This document shows, piece after piece, positions 1-12,500 of a stretch of 64,000 nucleotides of DNA. A program made the position numbers and the translations under genes. The stretch lies in the NCBI RefSeq assembly GCF_013426205.1, contig NC_089422.1, positions 1,426,001 to 1,490,000 of the forward strand. Direction: 5' to 3'. The number at the start of each line of letters is the position of its first letter. Within the stretch, counting starts at the first letter, position 1. The notes under the pieces are model-generated. The model was given only the letters and a program-made list of their open reading frames with translations, was not told where the DNA came from and did not search any database. This stretch comes from Metarhizium brunneum. Its lineage: Eukaryota; Ascomycota; Sordariomycetes; Hypocreales; Clavicipitaceae.

Positions 1-64
1 TAGAGAGCTCTGCGATTTGCCAATGACAACTTCAATTGACAAGGCTAATGCTCGGAATCTGCAG

Positions 65-1826
65 TTTGTCTGCCACGAAAAGAAGCGAGCCGTCATTGCT
101 CACTTCCACGAATGGCTCGCCGGTGTTGCCCTGCCTCTGACCAAGAAGCGTCGCATTGACGTCACCACCATCTTCACGACGCATGCCACTCTCCTCGGAC
201 GATATCTTTGCGCCGGCTCTGTCGACTTTTATAACAACTTGCAGCACTTCGACGTCGACGCCGAAGCCGGCAAGCGGGGCATCTACCATCGATACTGTAT
301 CGAGCGCGCAGCCACACACTCTTGCGACGTATTTACGACCGTGTCTCACATTACAGCATTCGAGTCTGAGCATCTGTTGAAGCGAAAGCCCGATGGTGTC
401 CTGCCCAACGGGCTCAACGTAACCAAATTTTCCGCCGTCCATGAGTTCCAGAACTTGCACCAGCAGTCCAAGGAGAAGATTCACGACTTTGTTCGCGGTC
501 ACTTCTATGGCCACTACGACTTTGACCCGGACAATACCTTGTACGTCTTCACTGCTGGTCGTTATGAGTTCCGAAACAAGGGTGTCGACATGTTCATCGA
601 GTCTCTGGCTCGGTTGAACCATCGCCTGAAGAATGCCGGCAGCAAGATGACGGTTGTGGCCTTCATCATTATGCCGGCGCAAACGACGTCGCTCACCGTC
701 GAAGCGCTCAAGGGCCAGGCAGTCATCAAGTCGCTGCGGGACACCACGACCATGATTGAGCAGAGCATCGGACGGAGGATATTCGAGCGGTCCCTCAAGT
801 GGCATGAGGGAGACTCAATGCCCGACGAGAAGGAGCTCATTTCTGGCCAGGACCGCGTCTTGCTGCGACGTCGGCTGTTCGCCATGAAGAGAAGCGGCCT
901 GCCGCCCATTGTCACTCACAACATGGTCAATGACCAGGAGGACCCAGTACTGAACCAGATTCGACGTGTCCAGCTCTTCAACCATCCCTCAGATCGCGTC
1001 AAGGTGGTGTTCCACCCCGAGTTCCTGAACTCTGCCAACCCCGTGTTGCCACTGGACTATGACGACTTTGTGCGAGGCTGCCACTTGGGCATTTTTGCTT
1101 CATACTACGAGCCGTGGGGTTACACGCCAGCCGAGTGCACCGTCATGGGTGTTCCCAGCATCACGACCAACTTGTCAGGCTTCGGCTGCTACATGGAGGA
1201 GCTGATTGAGAACTCGAGCGACTACGGCATCTACATTGTCGATCGGCGGACAAAGGGTGTCGACGATTCGGTCAACCAGCTGACGTCGTACATGTACGAG
1301 TTTTGCGGCAAGAGTCGTCGTCAGCGCATCAACCAACGAAACCGCACCGAGCGCCTTAGCGACCTGCTCGACTGGAAGCGGATGGGCATGGAGTATGTCA
1401 AGGCTCGTCAGCTGGCATTGCGCAGGGCATACCCCAACTCGTTTGCCGGCGATGAGGAGCCCGAGGACTTTATTCCGGGCGTCGAGCAGAAGATTTCTCG
1501 GCCATTCTCGGTGCCCGGCTCACCGAGGGACAAGAGCGGAATGATGACGCCAGGAGACTTTGCCAGTCTGCAGGAAGGTCGCGAGGGTCTAAGTACCGAG
1601 GACTATGTCGCGTGGAAGTTGCCGTAAGTCGAGCCCGCCCGGTGTAACTGAATTCAGGTCGATTTCAATTTCAAAGAGGAATGTGAATAAAGAAGAAGTA
1701 AAAACTGACACGAGTTGTGATAGTGCTGAGGAGGACCCTGAGGAGTACCCCTTCCCTCTGACCCTGCATACCAAGCAGCCCGGTGGTGAGAGTCCCTTGC
1801 CACCAGCTGCCCTGAACGGAAACTAG
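65..1826 (+). CDS. Glycogen synthase (GT3 family), 3' portion, 5' end outside window
   Basis: Transfers glucose from UDP-glucose to growing alpha-1,4-glucan chains in the cytosol. Two exons are visible: 65-1623 and 1724-1826, joined by a 100-nt intron (donor GTAAGT at 1624, CTGAC branch, acceptor TAG at 1721-1723). Bases 1-64 read as the tail of an upstream intron (GGCTAATG branch, CTGCAG acceptor), so the Met at 17 is not the true start. The visible 553 residues carry family hallmarks: [28 protein letters not shown], the EPWGYTPAE nucleotide-sugar/catalytic segment (around 1108-1134), and an arginine-rich helix ([14 protein letters not shown], around 1318-1359) that in yeast Gsy2 binds glucose-6-phosphate. 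After the splice the C-terminus reads [14 protein letters not shown], typical of fungal enzymes; without it the frame would stop at 1625. The C-terminal tail is Ser/Pro-rich, the region regulated by phosphorylation in the family. Roughly 150 N-terminal residues lie upstream. Confidence 0.95.
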
Positions 1827-4800
1827 GCCAAGTACGCATCGCGAGCGACATGTAAAACTGTGTTTGACTGTTGATTTGAGTTCTTCCTCTGATGCATTGC
1901 CAACTGTTTCTCCATGCGCGAGTCGTTCCAGGAACACCATCATACGGGATGCTTACACGGAAAGGGATGCGGGTGCAGATGCGGATGTGGTATCCTTGTG
2001 TAACTTGGTATTTTTATTCTTATTTTTATTCCTTCTTCTTTCAAAACATGTCTCGTATGGGCGTACAATACCATTACCGCATCATTCTTAGCTGAACGAG
2101 TGTGCAACTTTGTGAGACGAGACGATGAGCGCTGCCCGTACGAGGCGTGTTGAACAAAAACAAACGTGGCAACGACGATGGGCAATGATGTCACCACTCG
2201 GCCCGAGAAGGTTTTTTTTTTTATTTTCGCTTCCCAGATCACGGATGTACTACACACAGTGTACACACAAGAATAGTTTTGGCGGCATGGAGTCGTGAGA
2301 TGAAAGGAACATGGCTGGGCGGTTGGGCTGGGCGGCCGTGCGGGAAGTTTATTTGCCGGCGCAAATCAAACATGGAGCGATGAGGTGATGGGATGGATGG
2401 GTTGACGTAGCAACCTGCGGTTATTGTCGTCGGCTCGAGTTACATTGCCGAGGTTAGTCTGTTAAATGCCCTCGAGAGGTAAGGGGTTTTGAGCAGTTTT
2501 TTTAGTTTTTGTTTTTGGGTGGGAGAATTGTAACTATGTACTACAACTTGTCGTGAAGAGAGGCTGTTTATGTGGACACAATCTTTGTGAGATGGATGCA
2601 TTCACCCTGGCCAAGTATACACAACTATACTACCATAGCTGTCCATGTAGCTCGACAGGATTGCTGATCTGATGACGGCTTTGCAGTCTTGGTCTTATCC
2701 CCCTCTCGACTGCAGGGTTCGTTGAAATTGGCGGAAATGCTTCCATCGTGGTGTATTGATGCCATGGCAGTCGGCGTGGTATCGGCATGATTGGTCAACG
2801 GTGTGATTCGCACGCTGTACGGACTAGAAGTAGCCTCACTGACTGAAGCGTTGCCATGGTAAGGAAGGTGATGGGGTCTGCTCTTTGATTCCGAGCTAGA
2901 AACCCTTGGTGCCGAGCCTTGGTAGGGGATGGGACTGCGTATCCTGGGCTTGATGGCCTACTTGCGCAGCCATCTCCCGGCAGTTGGAATTGGGAGCAAC
3001 GAAGTAGTACGTAGAAGCAACGGATATTGGGTGCTGGGCCGATGATATCACGTTATCAGAGACACGGAGGGCTGGTTCGGCAAGTCGTGCTTGACGCACG
3101 TCTGATCAAGATGCCGACATGGCCTACGGCCACGAATATCGCCCCTTGACGGCATTCTACGGCATCTACGAGCCATGATCAGGTGGGAGCCGTGGACCGG
3201 CACATCTTCAGCGAGACCCTTGCGCGGAGATTAGTTCCTGTATTCAATTATCGGCCCAGGGATTCAAGCGAAGACAAGGCCACGTGCGGAGCATGATACC
3301 AGGTGAAAGTTTTCCATCAGTGGCCTGACGAGTAATGACGTTTGATGTCAAAAAGTGACAATCTGCCCCGTCGACTGTCGACCCTCCCGTTGGAACCGTG
3401 AACCCTTTCTCTACTCCGCATACGCTATCGTTTGCAAGCTGACTCGAGATGCGACCCAGGGTTCAAAAAGACCTAACCCTCGCCCTCGGAACCAAACAGG
3501 CCGACATGTCCCCCGCCTCGTTGCGTGATATTGCAGTTCCCCCTCTGGAGCCCTGCGTTTGAAGATGAAAAGAAGCGAGATTTGCAAAAAAGCCACAAGT
3601 TGATATGTATATTACATCACGCCACATGGAGCGCACACGTCGAAGCCCAGGCCACTTCGTGCGGAAAACGCGAGATGTCGCAAGCACCAGACACAATCGC
3701 ATTGTGTGACGAGGAGAGTTAAAAAAAAACGCGTCGCGTGAAAGGAAAGAAAAAAAAAGCACATGTATGCATACTATTGTCCAATATAGAAGAAGAGACG
3801 TGTTCCTGTCGGCCCCATAGCCACGAGCGCCATCGAGGTGGACAGAGGCGGACGGGGCCGTGGAGACGAACAATAGGTTGTACACGGAATCAATAGCAAT
3901 TAGTATGTATGCAGGTGCTCGAATCGGGCTCCCCATTCCGCGTGGAAGCCAAGCTCGAAATAGGACGGGCCTCGTCCGCCCACCCAGGTTCCTGTCCAAC
4001 GTATGTATGTGCGCAAAAACACAACGGGCTCAGGCACGAATCGGAAGTTTCCCCCCGTCCGTTGATGAAGAAAAGAACATTGAAGGAAACAAAGAAACTC
4101 TATCCCCCAAGACAACAACGCAGCGGCGGGAAATAACAAGGCCACGACTTTAGATGAAGACGAGCGGGCACGGTCGCGACTATTTCGTTCTTCTCATTTG
4201 AACTCGGTGCTAGCGCTAGTCCCTGAGGCGGGACGACTGACATCGATGTCAAGTGGAGTCGGACGGTCAGTGTGGAGGCCCCCGTCAAGCCCCATTACAT
4301 CACCTGCAGTGGACTCAGGGGCTCTTGGGCTGTATCAGGATGCGGATGCCAAAGTTTAAAAAGACTGGAAGCGGCAGAAAACATTCCATTCACAAGCTTC
4401 TTGGTGCGCTTTCGCGGGAATGGACACATGTGCACCGTCCGCTCTTCCTTCACCGCCGTGGGTTCGAAATTAGCCAAGTACTTAAGTAAAGTAGCTAGCA
4501 CGAGCCGTCCGGAACCGCTGACCCCATCACATCGTCATGCCCATGTTTTTTTTACTCTTCTACAGAATGCCAATTTCCACAACAGCAGACCCCGAGGGCC
4601 CTGGCGCACCCTGGCTCGCTGGAAGGAGACAAGAGGGGAAAAGAAGAAAAAATAGGGCCCCGGCCGAGAGGAGAATCAATTTCGATACGGAGTATTTGCT
4701 GCCCTGAGGGCAAGCAAAGTGGGGGCCGGTGCCGCTGGGAACCGGGGATCGGGGCATTGTAGCTCACAGTGCAAGACGGAAATGACATGGTCGTGGCCTC

Positions 4801-6739
4801 ATTAGGTGCATGTACTCCGTCTACAACAGGATTGATTTGGCTTGCCGGGGGGGCCATGGTCGCGGTTGAGGCCAAAAGCGACGAGTCGCTGCCTCAACTG
4901 GCGTCGTATTCTTTTCCCCCAACTCCCACGGCCAGGAGCCCGTACGTACATGTAGGATTCTGCCGGAGAATAACTCATCCCGAGTACTATTAACTCGTGC
5001 AGATCCCCATATCCCTCTGGAACACGTGCCTGGAGGATGTAAAAGAATCAATGCAATACCACACTGGGCTCGAGACTTTTTTCAACAACAGAAAAATTCA
5101 CTGCTTGGTGTAGATTCCCAGCCGTCTGCGCGCTCCGGCTTAAAACTGCCGACATGGACGCTCCCCCGCCACAGCTCCCCCCCGTCCCTTTTTCCATCCA
5201 AGCGAAAACTTCTAATTTCCCCCATCTCCAATCTCGCCCATATTATTCCAGCTTTTGGTGCCAAAATAACAGCCCATTCGCTTGCCCCCCGCCAAAGGAC
5301 ACCGCCTGCCCATCCTCGGTCCTTCCATCAAATGCCCACGTTTCACGTTAAACCGGGGCAAAGGCGGCCATCAGACATTGAACCCGCACGTGGGCAAAAA
5401 GCAAAAATACATTGCACCTGCAGCCCGCCACGTCCCGTCCTACGCCATTGCCGTAATTGCACCCTTGCCATGCATTCGCGCCATGTTGGGGTAAGCCGCC
5501 TCTTTTTTTTGTCTCTTTTTTGTCTCTTTTTTTCTTCTTTTTTTTTCTTATTCCGTTGCTCGCACGCGGGAAAAGGCCACCTCGAAAAAGGAAATACCCT
5601 CCGTAGTCCTCCGTACGGAGTATACATACTTGAGTACATTTAAGTACATACAATTAGTACCTAGTGCTCCGTAGTAGCCCCCAGCTCTGTCCCAACAGCA
5701 AGGCCGTGCCAAGCTTCAAAACTTGCAAATTCCATTAAATTAAAGGAAAAAAAAAAGCCCAGTTATTTGGCATCACCTGACAGAAAGTCCAGTTCCATGG
5801 TCCTTATCCATCCACCTGGCACACAAGGACAAACCCCCATCCCACGACCGCCCCGCATCGCATCGCACATCGTCATATGTGCTAGTATTGTTGAACAACT
5901 GTGTCACGCAGCGCTCCCAATAAGCCGCGCCGATTTTCACTGTGCATAGTCCTGCATGTATGCACCTGGTGACAGCAGAGGGCTCGTTCCTGCGCACGTT
6001 CCGTCAGCACAACGTGCCGAGTACATCCGGGGGCCATGGGCGCGCGAGTCTTGAAGGGGCCTTTCGAAAGTACTAGCAAGTTGCAACACGCATGCGCCCT
6101 CGTGGGACAAACCCCTTGCGCAGACGTGCCGAACATGCAGATTCACGATACAACACGGCCGTTTTCACAATGCCTCATTGGCTCAGTCGCGCCTTGGTGC
6201 GGGACGTGCAGAGCGTCTCGACCGAAATGCCGTGTCTCAAATCTCTGCAAGACACCTCGTTGCAATACAGACCAGCTTCACACGCGACTACCAATGTAGA
6301 TTGATTAAAAAGAAAAAAAAGACAATTTTGATTCTTGGAGCTAGTTCTGAAAACTACTCTCTACCGCATGGCAGTTTCTGCTGCACAATTGCCCGGTGTC
6401 CTGATCTGCCAGTCTTGACACCTTGACCACCAAAAACAAAAAAAGCCCCCATAACGCCAATGTGAATTGTCGAGGACCTTGTCCTCTCATTAGTATATAC
6501 ATTATTGTGAACGCCGGATATTCCATAATCAAGCGAGCAGCTGCCGCCCCAAAAGTCCGTAGGATTCGCCGCCCAGAAAAATCAATGTGCCGCCGTTGCC
6601 CAGTATAGGTCATTTGCCCATTAAAACATAATGCGCCGCCGTGTAAAAAGAAATATCATCAGGAGGTACAGATCACCCTCATTAGCTGTAATAATGCATG
6701 GTCGGAAAAGAAGAGGAAGCAAACAAGTCAACAGCTGTC
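1827..6739. other. Gene-poor intergenic block, about 4.9 kb
   Basis: No ORF here looks like a conserved protein and I could not build a spliced model. It holds the presumed 3' UTR of the glycogen synthase gene, a pyrimidine-rich tract with many T runs at about 5500-5555, and several copies of the short TACTCCGTA / TACGGAGTA motif (for example 4686-4694, 4813-4820, 5609-5622). Base composition is mixed, with no obvious transposon ORF. Confidence 0.6.
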
Positions 6740-7969
6740 TCATGCTTTGACACTTCGTTGTCGGCCAAGAGATAATCCTGTTCGGAATCGGCTCTTCGGG
6801 GATATTGGTGATGATGCTTCACTCCGTGGCGATGACACAGATCCATGTCGTTGGTTGCTGACGGGACCGACACTATTTGGCTCCAGGCAGAGGCTTTCCC
6901 TGGGGTCTTCCTCTTCCTCAACCTCGCCAACCTTCTCCATCGGCGTGAGTTGGCTCTCGCTTTGGTGCAAGTTCGGCTTGCTACGCTTCTTGACCAAGCT
7001 AAGTGTCCTTCGGAACATGGACGTGGGTGTCATGGGACCCCTCAGATGCTCGGCTGCCTCATCCCTGACCTTGGCATACGGGTCAATGTGCAAGAAATGA
7101 GGCCGCTTCTTCTCAAAGCCAGTCGTCATGCTGCTCGAGCGGGGAGGATGGTTAAATTTCATGACGGAGGTAGCGGAAGAGACGGACCGTGGCCGCTGGT
7201 GTTGAAGAGATGGCTCAGTAGCTGTGCGCAAAAGACCAGTTCCAGGTTGTCCAACTTCGCTCGAGCTTGGCGATATCGACCTCCGTGGGGACAGGGTCAC
7301 AATGGATGGTTTGCCGTGAAAGACTACAGCCACCACGCGAGCGGTGTCCTCGCGGGCCATGTTTCGCGTACTAGGCTTTTGTGAACCGCCCTCGCCATCA
7401 GACTCCATCTCGTCATCAAAGTCGGAAAAGTCGTCGGCTGATGATGAAGCGTCCTCCTCGGAAGAAAGATATACTTGGTGTGGTGCGGCATGTGGCAGCA
7501 TGGGCTGGTCATCGTTGGGTGCCCTCTTCTGAGGGATCGAGGCGAGAAGCCTCGAGGCTCGAAGGGAGCTTTTGGCAGGAAGAGCAGGCACATCACCAGT
7601 CGGCATGGCGAGGCTGGAGGTGCTGCTGCTGCTTAAGTCCCGGACAGAGAGCATGTCGTCGTCGTCTTTCCCGTTCGCACTGCTGTTGCTACTACTGGTA
7701 TCGTTGCTTTCGTCACTACTGCTGTCTTGGTCTTTTTGTTTGCGCGCCCCGGTCTCAGACTCTGCGGCAACAGGCAAGTTGGATTCGGTCCGTGGCAGGT
7801 GAGGCTGGCCCTTTAATGGAAGTTGTGAGGAGGGGGAGTCCGAGGAGGAGGGGAGGGAGTTTCTATAAAGCCTCTGGGTTTGGTTTTCCTTGGTGGCAGC
7901 ATTCTCCTCTGTGGACTGTTGGGCTGGAATGGAAGCAGCACCATATGTGGGCTCTTCTGACAGCGACAT
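6740..7969 (-). CDS. Hypothetical serine-rich, probably disordered protein (409 aa)
   Basis: A single uninterrupted ORF beginning at an ATG at 7969-7967. I do not recognise a catalytic or named domain. The sequence is rich in Ser, Pro, Glu and Asp, with an acidic Ser/Asp stretch in the middle (SSEEDASSSADDFSDFDDE) and a basic Ser/Arg-rich C-terminus. The least disordered-looking segment lies near residues 285-330 (reading HFLHIDPYAKVRDEAAEHLR and then MTPTSMFRRTLSLVKKRSK); its composition suggests a conserved linear motif, possibly a basic amphipathic helix. The many SP and TP sites suggest phosphorylation, but that is inference. No intron is needed. It is alone in a gene-poor block, so context says nothing about its role. 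The length and codon use across 1.2 kb with no strong competing frame make it a likely real gene. Confidence 0.72.
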   Translation of the reverse strand: MSLSEEPTYGAASIPAQQSTEENAATKENQTQRLYRNSLPSSSDSPSSQLPLKGQPHLPRTESNLPVAAESETGARKQKDQDSSSDESNDTSSSNSSANGKDDDDMLSVRDLSSSSTSSLAMPTGDVPALPAKSSLRASRLLASIPQKRAPNDDQPMLPHAAPHQVYLSSEEDASSSADDFSDFDDEMESDGEGGSQKPSTRNMAREDTARVVAVVFHGKPSIVTLSPRRSISPSSSEVGQPGTGLLRTATEPSLQHQRPRSVSSATSVMKFNHPPRSSSMTTGFEKKRPHFLHIDPYAKVRDEAAEHLRGPMTPTSMFRRTLSLVKKRSKPNLHQSESQLTPMEKVGEVEEEEDPRESLCLEPNSVGPVSNQRHGSVSSPRSEASSPISPKSRFRTGLSLGRQRSVKA

Positions 7970-9292
7970 GGTTAAGAGCGCGTGGTGTGGAACAAAAGCA
8001 AGGTAGACAAGTGTGTGTGGCTCCTTGTGCTTCTCCTCGTTTGGTTTCCGTAGGAGTTTCGAAAATATGAACTACCCAGAGGTCATGAGACACGCAGGGT
8101 TGGGATTAGGCAAGTACGTATAATCGAGAGAACAGAAAATAGTTGTGTTTAAGCAAGAGTTGATACGGCTTCTTGGTCGGTAGCGGTTTCGTTTCGAGGT
8201 TTCGAGGTTTTGGGTTTAATGGGGCCTGTTGAATCAACGATGGCTGCCAAATCCCAGACACCAAAGGCCAGGTCTCGGAAGTAAGAGGTGTGACGTGACA
8301 AGACTGGCCAGGAGGTGCTCGATAGACGAGATGGATAACGAGATGGTGTCAGGCGTGTAAGTGTGGGCTAACCCCTTGGTCGAAACGAGGGAAAGGAATT
8401 CGATGAATGAAGGACGCGAAGACAAGTGGCAGAAGGGAGAGGGCTGGTTGGAAGGGCTCCGGAATGTTTCAACCACAGCCTCCCAGCTCCCTAAGTGTAT
8501 GAGAATGGTAAATGGTATGTGAAGAATGGGTATGGTATGGAACAGGAACTCGGAGAGTGGGAAGGCCGGACGAGATATGGAATATGGATGAACCGCGCCA
8601 AACGGCCAGGGATCGACTGGAACCGCAACGGGCTCACAAACTCTTGCAGCGATGCCAGGTTCATCCATACGGACCATACCCGTGCATGCCATGGACGGAC
8701 GCATCCACACCGTTCTCTGGTAAGGTTGACCAGGAAGATTGACCAGGGCTGACCAGGACCAAGCGGGCGAGATACGGATGTCCCACTCTGCACCTGGGAT
8801 GGGCGGCCGTGTGCAAGATGAGGCTACGCACTGGGTACAAACCAGCGGTAGCGTGCGACCAGGGGCTGGGCGACCCGCCCTTCGTTCCTGAGCCTTGTGC
8901 CTGTCGTGCCTGTGCTATCTGCTCGTGCTACCGGTGCCTGCAGAATCGACTCCGTCCTTCCGTCATTCCAGCTTTCTACCAGTTGACCTCGTCTCGATCA
9001 AGTAAAGCCGAGCGTTGCGAACTATTCTTGTGCATCTCTGCCCTTGGGCGTTTTTGGCGAAGCGCGGCACACACAAAGCACAACGGCCTGTGTTCTGCCG
9101 CCAGTACTCCGCAGGTACTTTGTGCGATACCAAAAAGCACGTAGGGACTGAAGTACCCCGTACCAAGGTACCTACCTACTTTAACTTGGAAGTGTTTCAA
9201 AGTGCGGCCAGAGTAATGAATGGGCGCCAGGGCCTAAAAGGGTGGAAAGAACGACCAAGCTCGGACCACTCGCTATTGTCTCCAACATCCAC

Positions 9293-9314
9293 CATCATCA
9301 TCATCATCATCATC
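9293..9314. repeat. (CAT)n trinucleotide microsatellite
   Basis: About seven uninterrupted CAT units in non-coding DNA. It is a simple repeat with no evident coding role. Confidence 0.9.
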
Positions 9315-9546
9315 GCGATCTCGTACAGAAATACCACACCTGAGCACATTTTCTTCCTGCCCTTCCTGTCTTTCCTGTCATTGCGCATCTAGACGAGCCA
9401 TCATGTTCCGACACAGTGTTCCCTAGTGCCAGTCAGCATTCAGGCCTTGCGTGTCTTATTTCTATTTGTGGGCGCTCGCAAGTCGTCGTCCTTGGGGAGG
9501 CTGGCCAGCTCTCTCGGTTGGGCAAAGCCAGTCATTGCCTGGATGC

Positions 9547-9596
9547 CCACCACCACCAACACCACCACCATCACCACCACCATCACCACCACCACA
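9547..9596. repeat. (CAC/CAT)n imperfect trinucleotide repeat
   Basis: About 50 bp of CAC units with occasional CAT and CAA. One frame would read as a poly-His run, but no credible gene surrounds it. Confidence 0.9.
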
Positions 9597-12500
9597 TCCG
9601 CACTCTGGCGAAAGCTTAAGTTAGGATCGTTCGAATGCTCAGCCCAGGCCGGGGGTGTAGCAGGCTGGCCTGAGATGGCCGTTGCCTGTCAGAAGTGGCT
9701 TGTCGCCACCATATCTAATGGCTAGTGAGGCGTGGCCACGAGACTGCTTCCAAAACGAAAAGAGACCAACGGCACTGCCAGTTCAATAATATCCAGCCAA
9801 TGGGAACGCTGTGTTGCTTCAGGGCTGTTTTTGATGCCCTGTGGACAGTCCATTGTCTGGAGGCCCGCATTCCTTCCCAGGGAAAGGCTGATACTAATGA
9901 CCAACCATGAGGGGAAATCCGGACTCGGTGCCAGCAATCACCTTGAATTCTTTCAAACTATGGAAACAGATTGGATCACACCATACATACTTGCGGCGAC
10001 GGATAAGCGTCTAAAAGGGATGCGAGGGTGTTCAAGTTGATCCGCTATGTGAGCCTGAAGGCGATCGGAAACCATTGTGGGTTCAAGCCCAAAAGCCCAG
10101 CAACAATGTGCTTGTGCTACATGATTGGGCACAGCCTCGACCACCATCACGGTCAGTTGCAACGAATAAAGAGGCTCCAACGACTTCACTGTTTGAGGTG
10201 TTGTGAAAGGCAGTTCTGACCGTGGTCCTTCTGCAACCGTTCTGTAACAATGGCGTTGGCTCGCCTCTGGTTTCGACTTCTAGTAGGATTCTTGTCTGCG
10301 CGTGTTGTAACGGAGGACAGTCCGTCACGAAGGCCTGATGTATTGTCCGCAATCGACCACAACGGAGGATGCGTTCCTTCGACGATCTGGAGATGGAGTT
10401 CCTCCGATGCTGGGTTGGATGGACTGTGATGACACAGCTGACGCTTATTAGCCTGGGCGAGGATCCTGGTTTTGCCCCTCTGTCCCTATTTTGGGCTTGA
10501 GTTGACAAACATGGCTATTCGCTTATCGGCGTTGGTAACCTTGGACGGGTGCAAATGAAGAACAAGACAGCCTTTCTCACGGCTATGATTAAATACCACT
10601 TTTCTCAACGCAGAAGTTATCCTCTTCATCGGTCTTTACAGGCGCAGAGATCCTGCCATATCGAAAGCAAGAACAGCCACCACCCGAAATTGTATTTCTG
10701 GCACCACCGCCACTTGGGGCAGGCCCTCTTTTTTTTTCTGCTCCCCCATCTTGCGGCTGATCATCAGACTCCTCAGTCCAGGGCGAAGGTAGGTGGATGC
10801 CATCCGAGGGCTTAACGCCTCGCGCCCGAGTATTCTTTGACGACGAGTCTCAGTCGAACCCCTCTCGTCCACATTGCTCTGGGCAATAGCAATTGTCGCA
10901 ACATGTTTAATCATGACTCAACCGTCTCTTTGAGTCTCAAGTCCTATCCCCCGGCTGCCATCCAGCCATGTGCAATAGGAATTTGTCTACAAATAATACA
11001 CGCATTTTCCGCGGTTTAGAACTCGAGCTGCTACACTTCATACCAAACGCTGCATGCGCACAGTGTACTCGGCTCCAAAGCTGCAAGATTTTCGAAAATA
11101 CCTAATGAATGCAACTAACAGGAGGCTAGTCCGAACTGTCATGACTCTCGCGCTGGGAATTTCTACTGCCCCGTCAACCACAACGCATCGTGAGGTCTGC
11201 CGCGGGCGGCAAATGGGCAGAGGGTGGGCTGTATGCATGGCCACCTCCACACCACTTTGATCACACCATGCATGCCGTATTGGCAGAATCTGCGAATCAC
11301 ACTTCGCAAATGCACACATAACGGTACTTGAGTTGCTTCTACAATGTCGAATGGTGGCTTTCCTGCCGTTGCATCGCAAGGCCCGCAGCCAGACCGACTT
11401 TTGACTTTTCATCGCCGCCGAAGCGGGTTTTACTCCTTTGGTTCCCAGACAGACCAACGTGCATCCTGATCATTGTGCAGATTTTATTGTTCTAATAAAA
11501 GAGAGGCTGGTGATTTCCGTGACTTGAAGTGAAGAAATTTGATGAATCACTCCAGGATCGAAGTAATGGTGTGCTGATACGTACATCATGGACGGCATTC
11601 ACAGTGCGTCATGTGAATGCCCCATCCCTTTAGAATGTCTTTAAATCCTATTAAAATCAAGTCGATAGATCTTACCCTTGGCCCTGCGTAACCTGTTGTG
11701 CGGTCCAGACCTCCCTTGACAGACGAGCCTCCACTTTCATCACTTGGTCGCGATGACGCGCATGCTTCTCCTGCTTTTGACGAGCCGATATATCGTTCTG
11801 GTCGCAGGTAGAGTCTGTGTGTTCTCGTGGCAATTTTTATGCAAAGCATTTCAGAGGCTAAAACGGGCATTGTGCCAAAGTCGTCCGATGTGGTGATGCG
11901 CAGGGCATGTGCGGCATCACGGGAGATGCGTCGATCAAACGCCAACTTCTTTGTGCTTTGATGGTCGCTCTTGGCTCCCTCGGATCGCTGAGAACTGGAG
12001 GATGGTAAAACAGTTATGATACGTGACTTTATCATGCTATACGCCTGCGTGGCGTGTGCCTTTTGTCTCCTCGCCCATTCTGCTGCCTAATAAAGAGATC
12101 TTCCTCTCAAACAGACTAGCAATGGGGCAGTTGAAACAAGACATGGCAGTTCAAAACCATCGGACCAATGCACGTCATCTTCCACGTTTAACTCGACTGG
12201 TTTCTCATACCAACTGCGTTTCGGTTCATCCATTAAACCTCGCCCACTCTCTAGAACGGAGTACAGAGCACAATTGCTACATTTCGCTTGCTCGTCTTGT
12301 TAGGTATTTGATACGGACCATTCTTTTCCATCTGCGTATCACCTGTAACTGGAGGAGCGCCCCTCATTTATTTAGAACCGAATAACTGCTTGGACGAATA
12401 GCATGAATTACCTCGCGACCATTATACCCTATTCCATTCCAGCAAGTCAGCATTGCTACATCCCGTCCGCACTGTCCAAGTACCGCGAACTGCAAGGACC

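Noticed and set aside
32..805. 257-codon minus-strand ORF
   Set aside because: It lies entirely antisense to the strongly conserved glycogen synthase exon and shows no domain of its own.
3463..3999. 178-codon minus-strand ORF in the first gene-poor block
   Set aside because: No recognisable motif, mixed composition, and overlapping open frames on both strands; nothing supports translation.
11586..12035. 149-codon minus-strand ORF with an ATG start
   Set aside because: No family resemblance and no splice-extended model; it could be an orphan but sequence alone does not support it.
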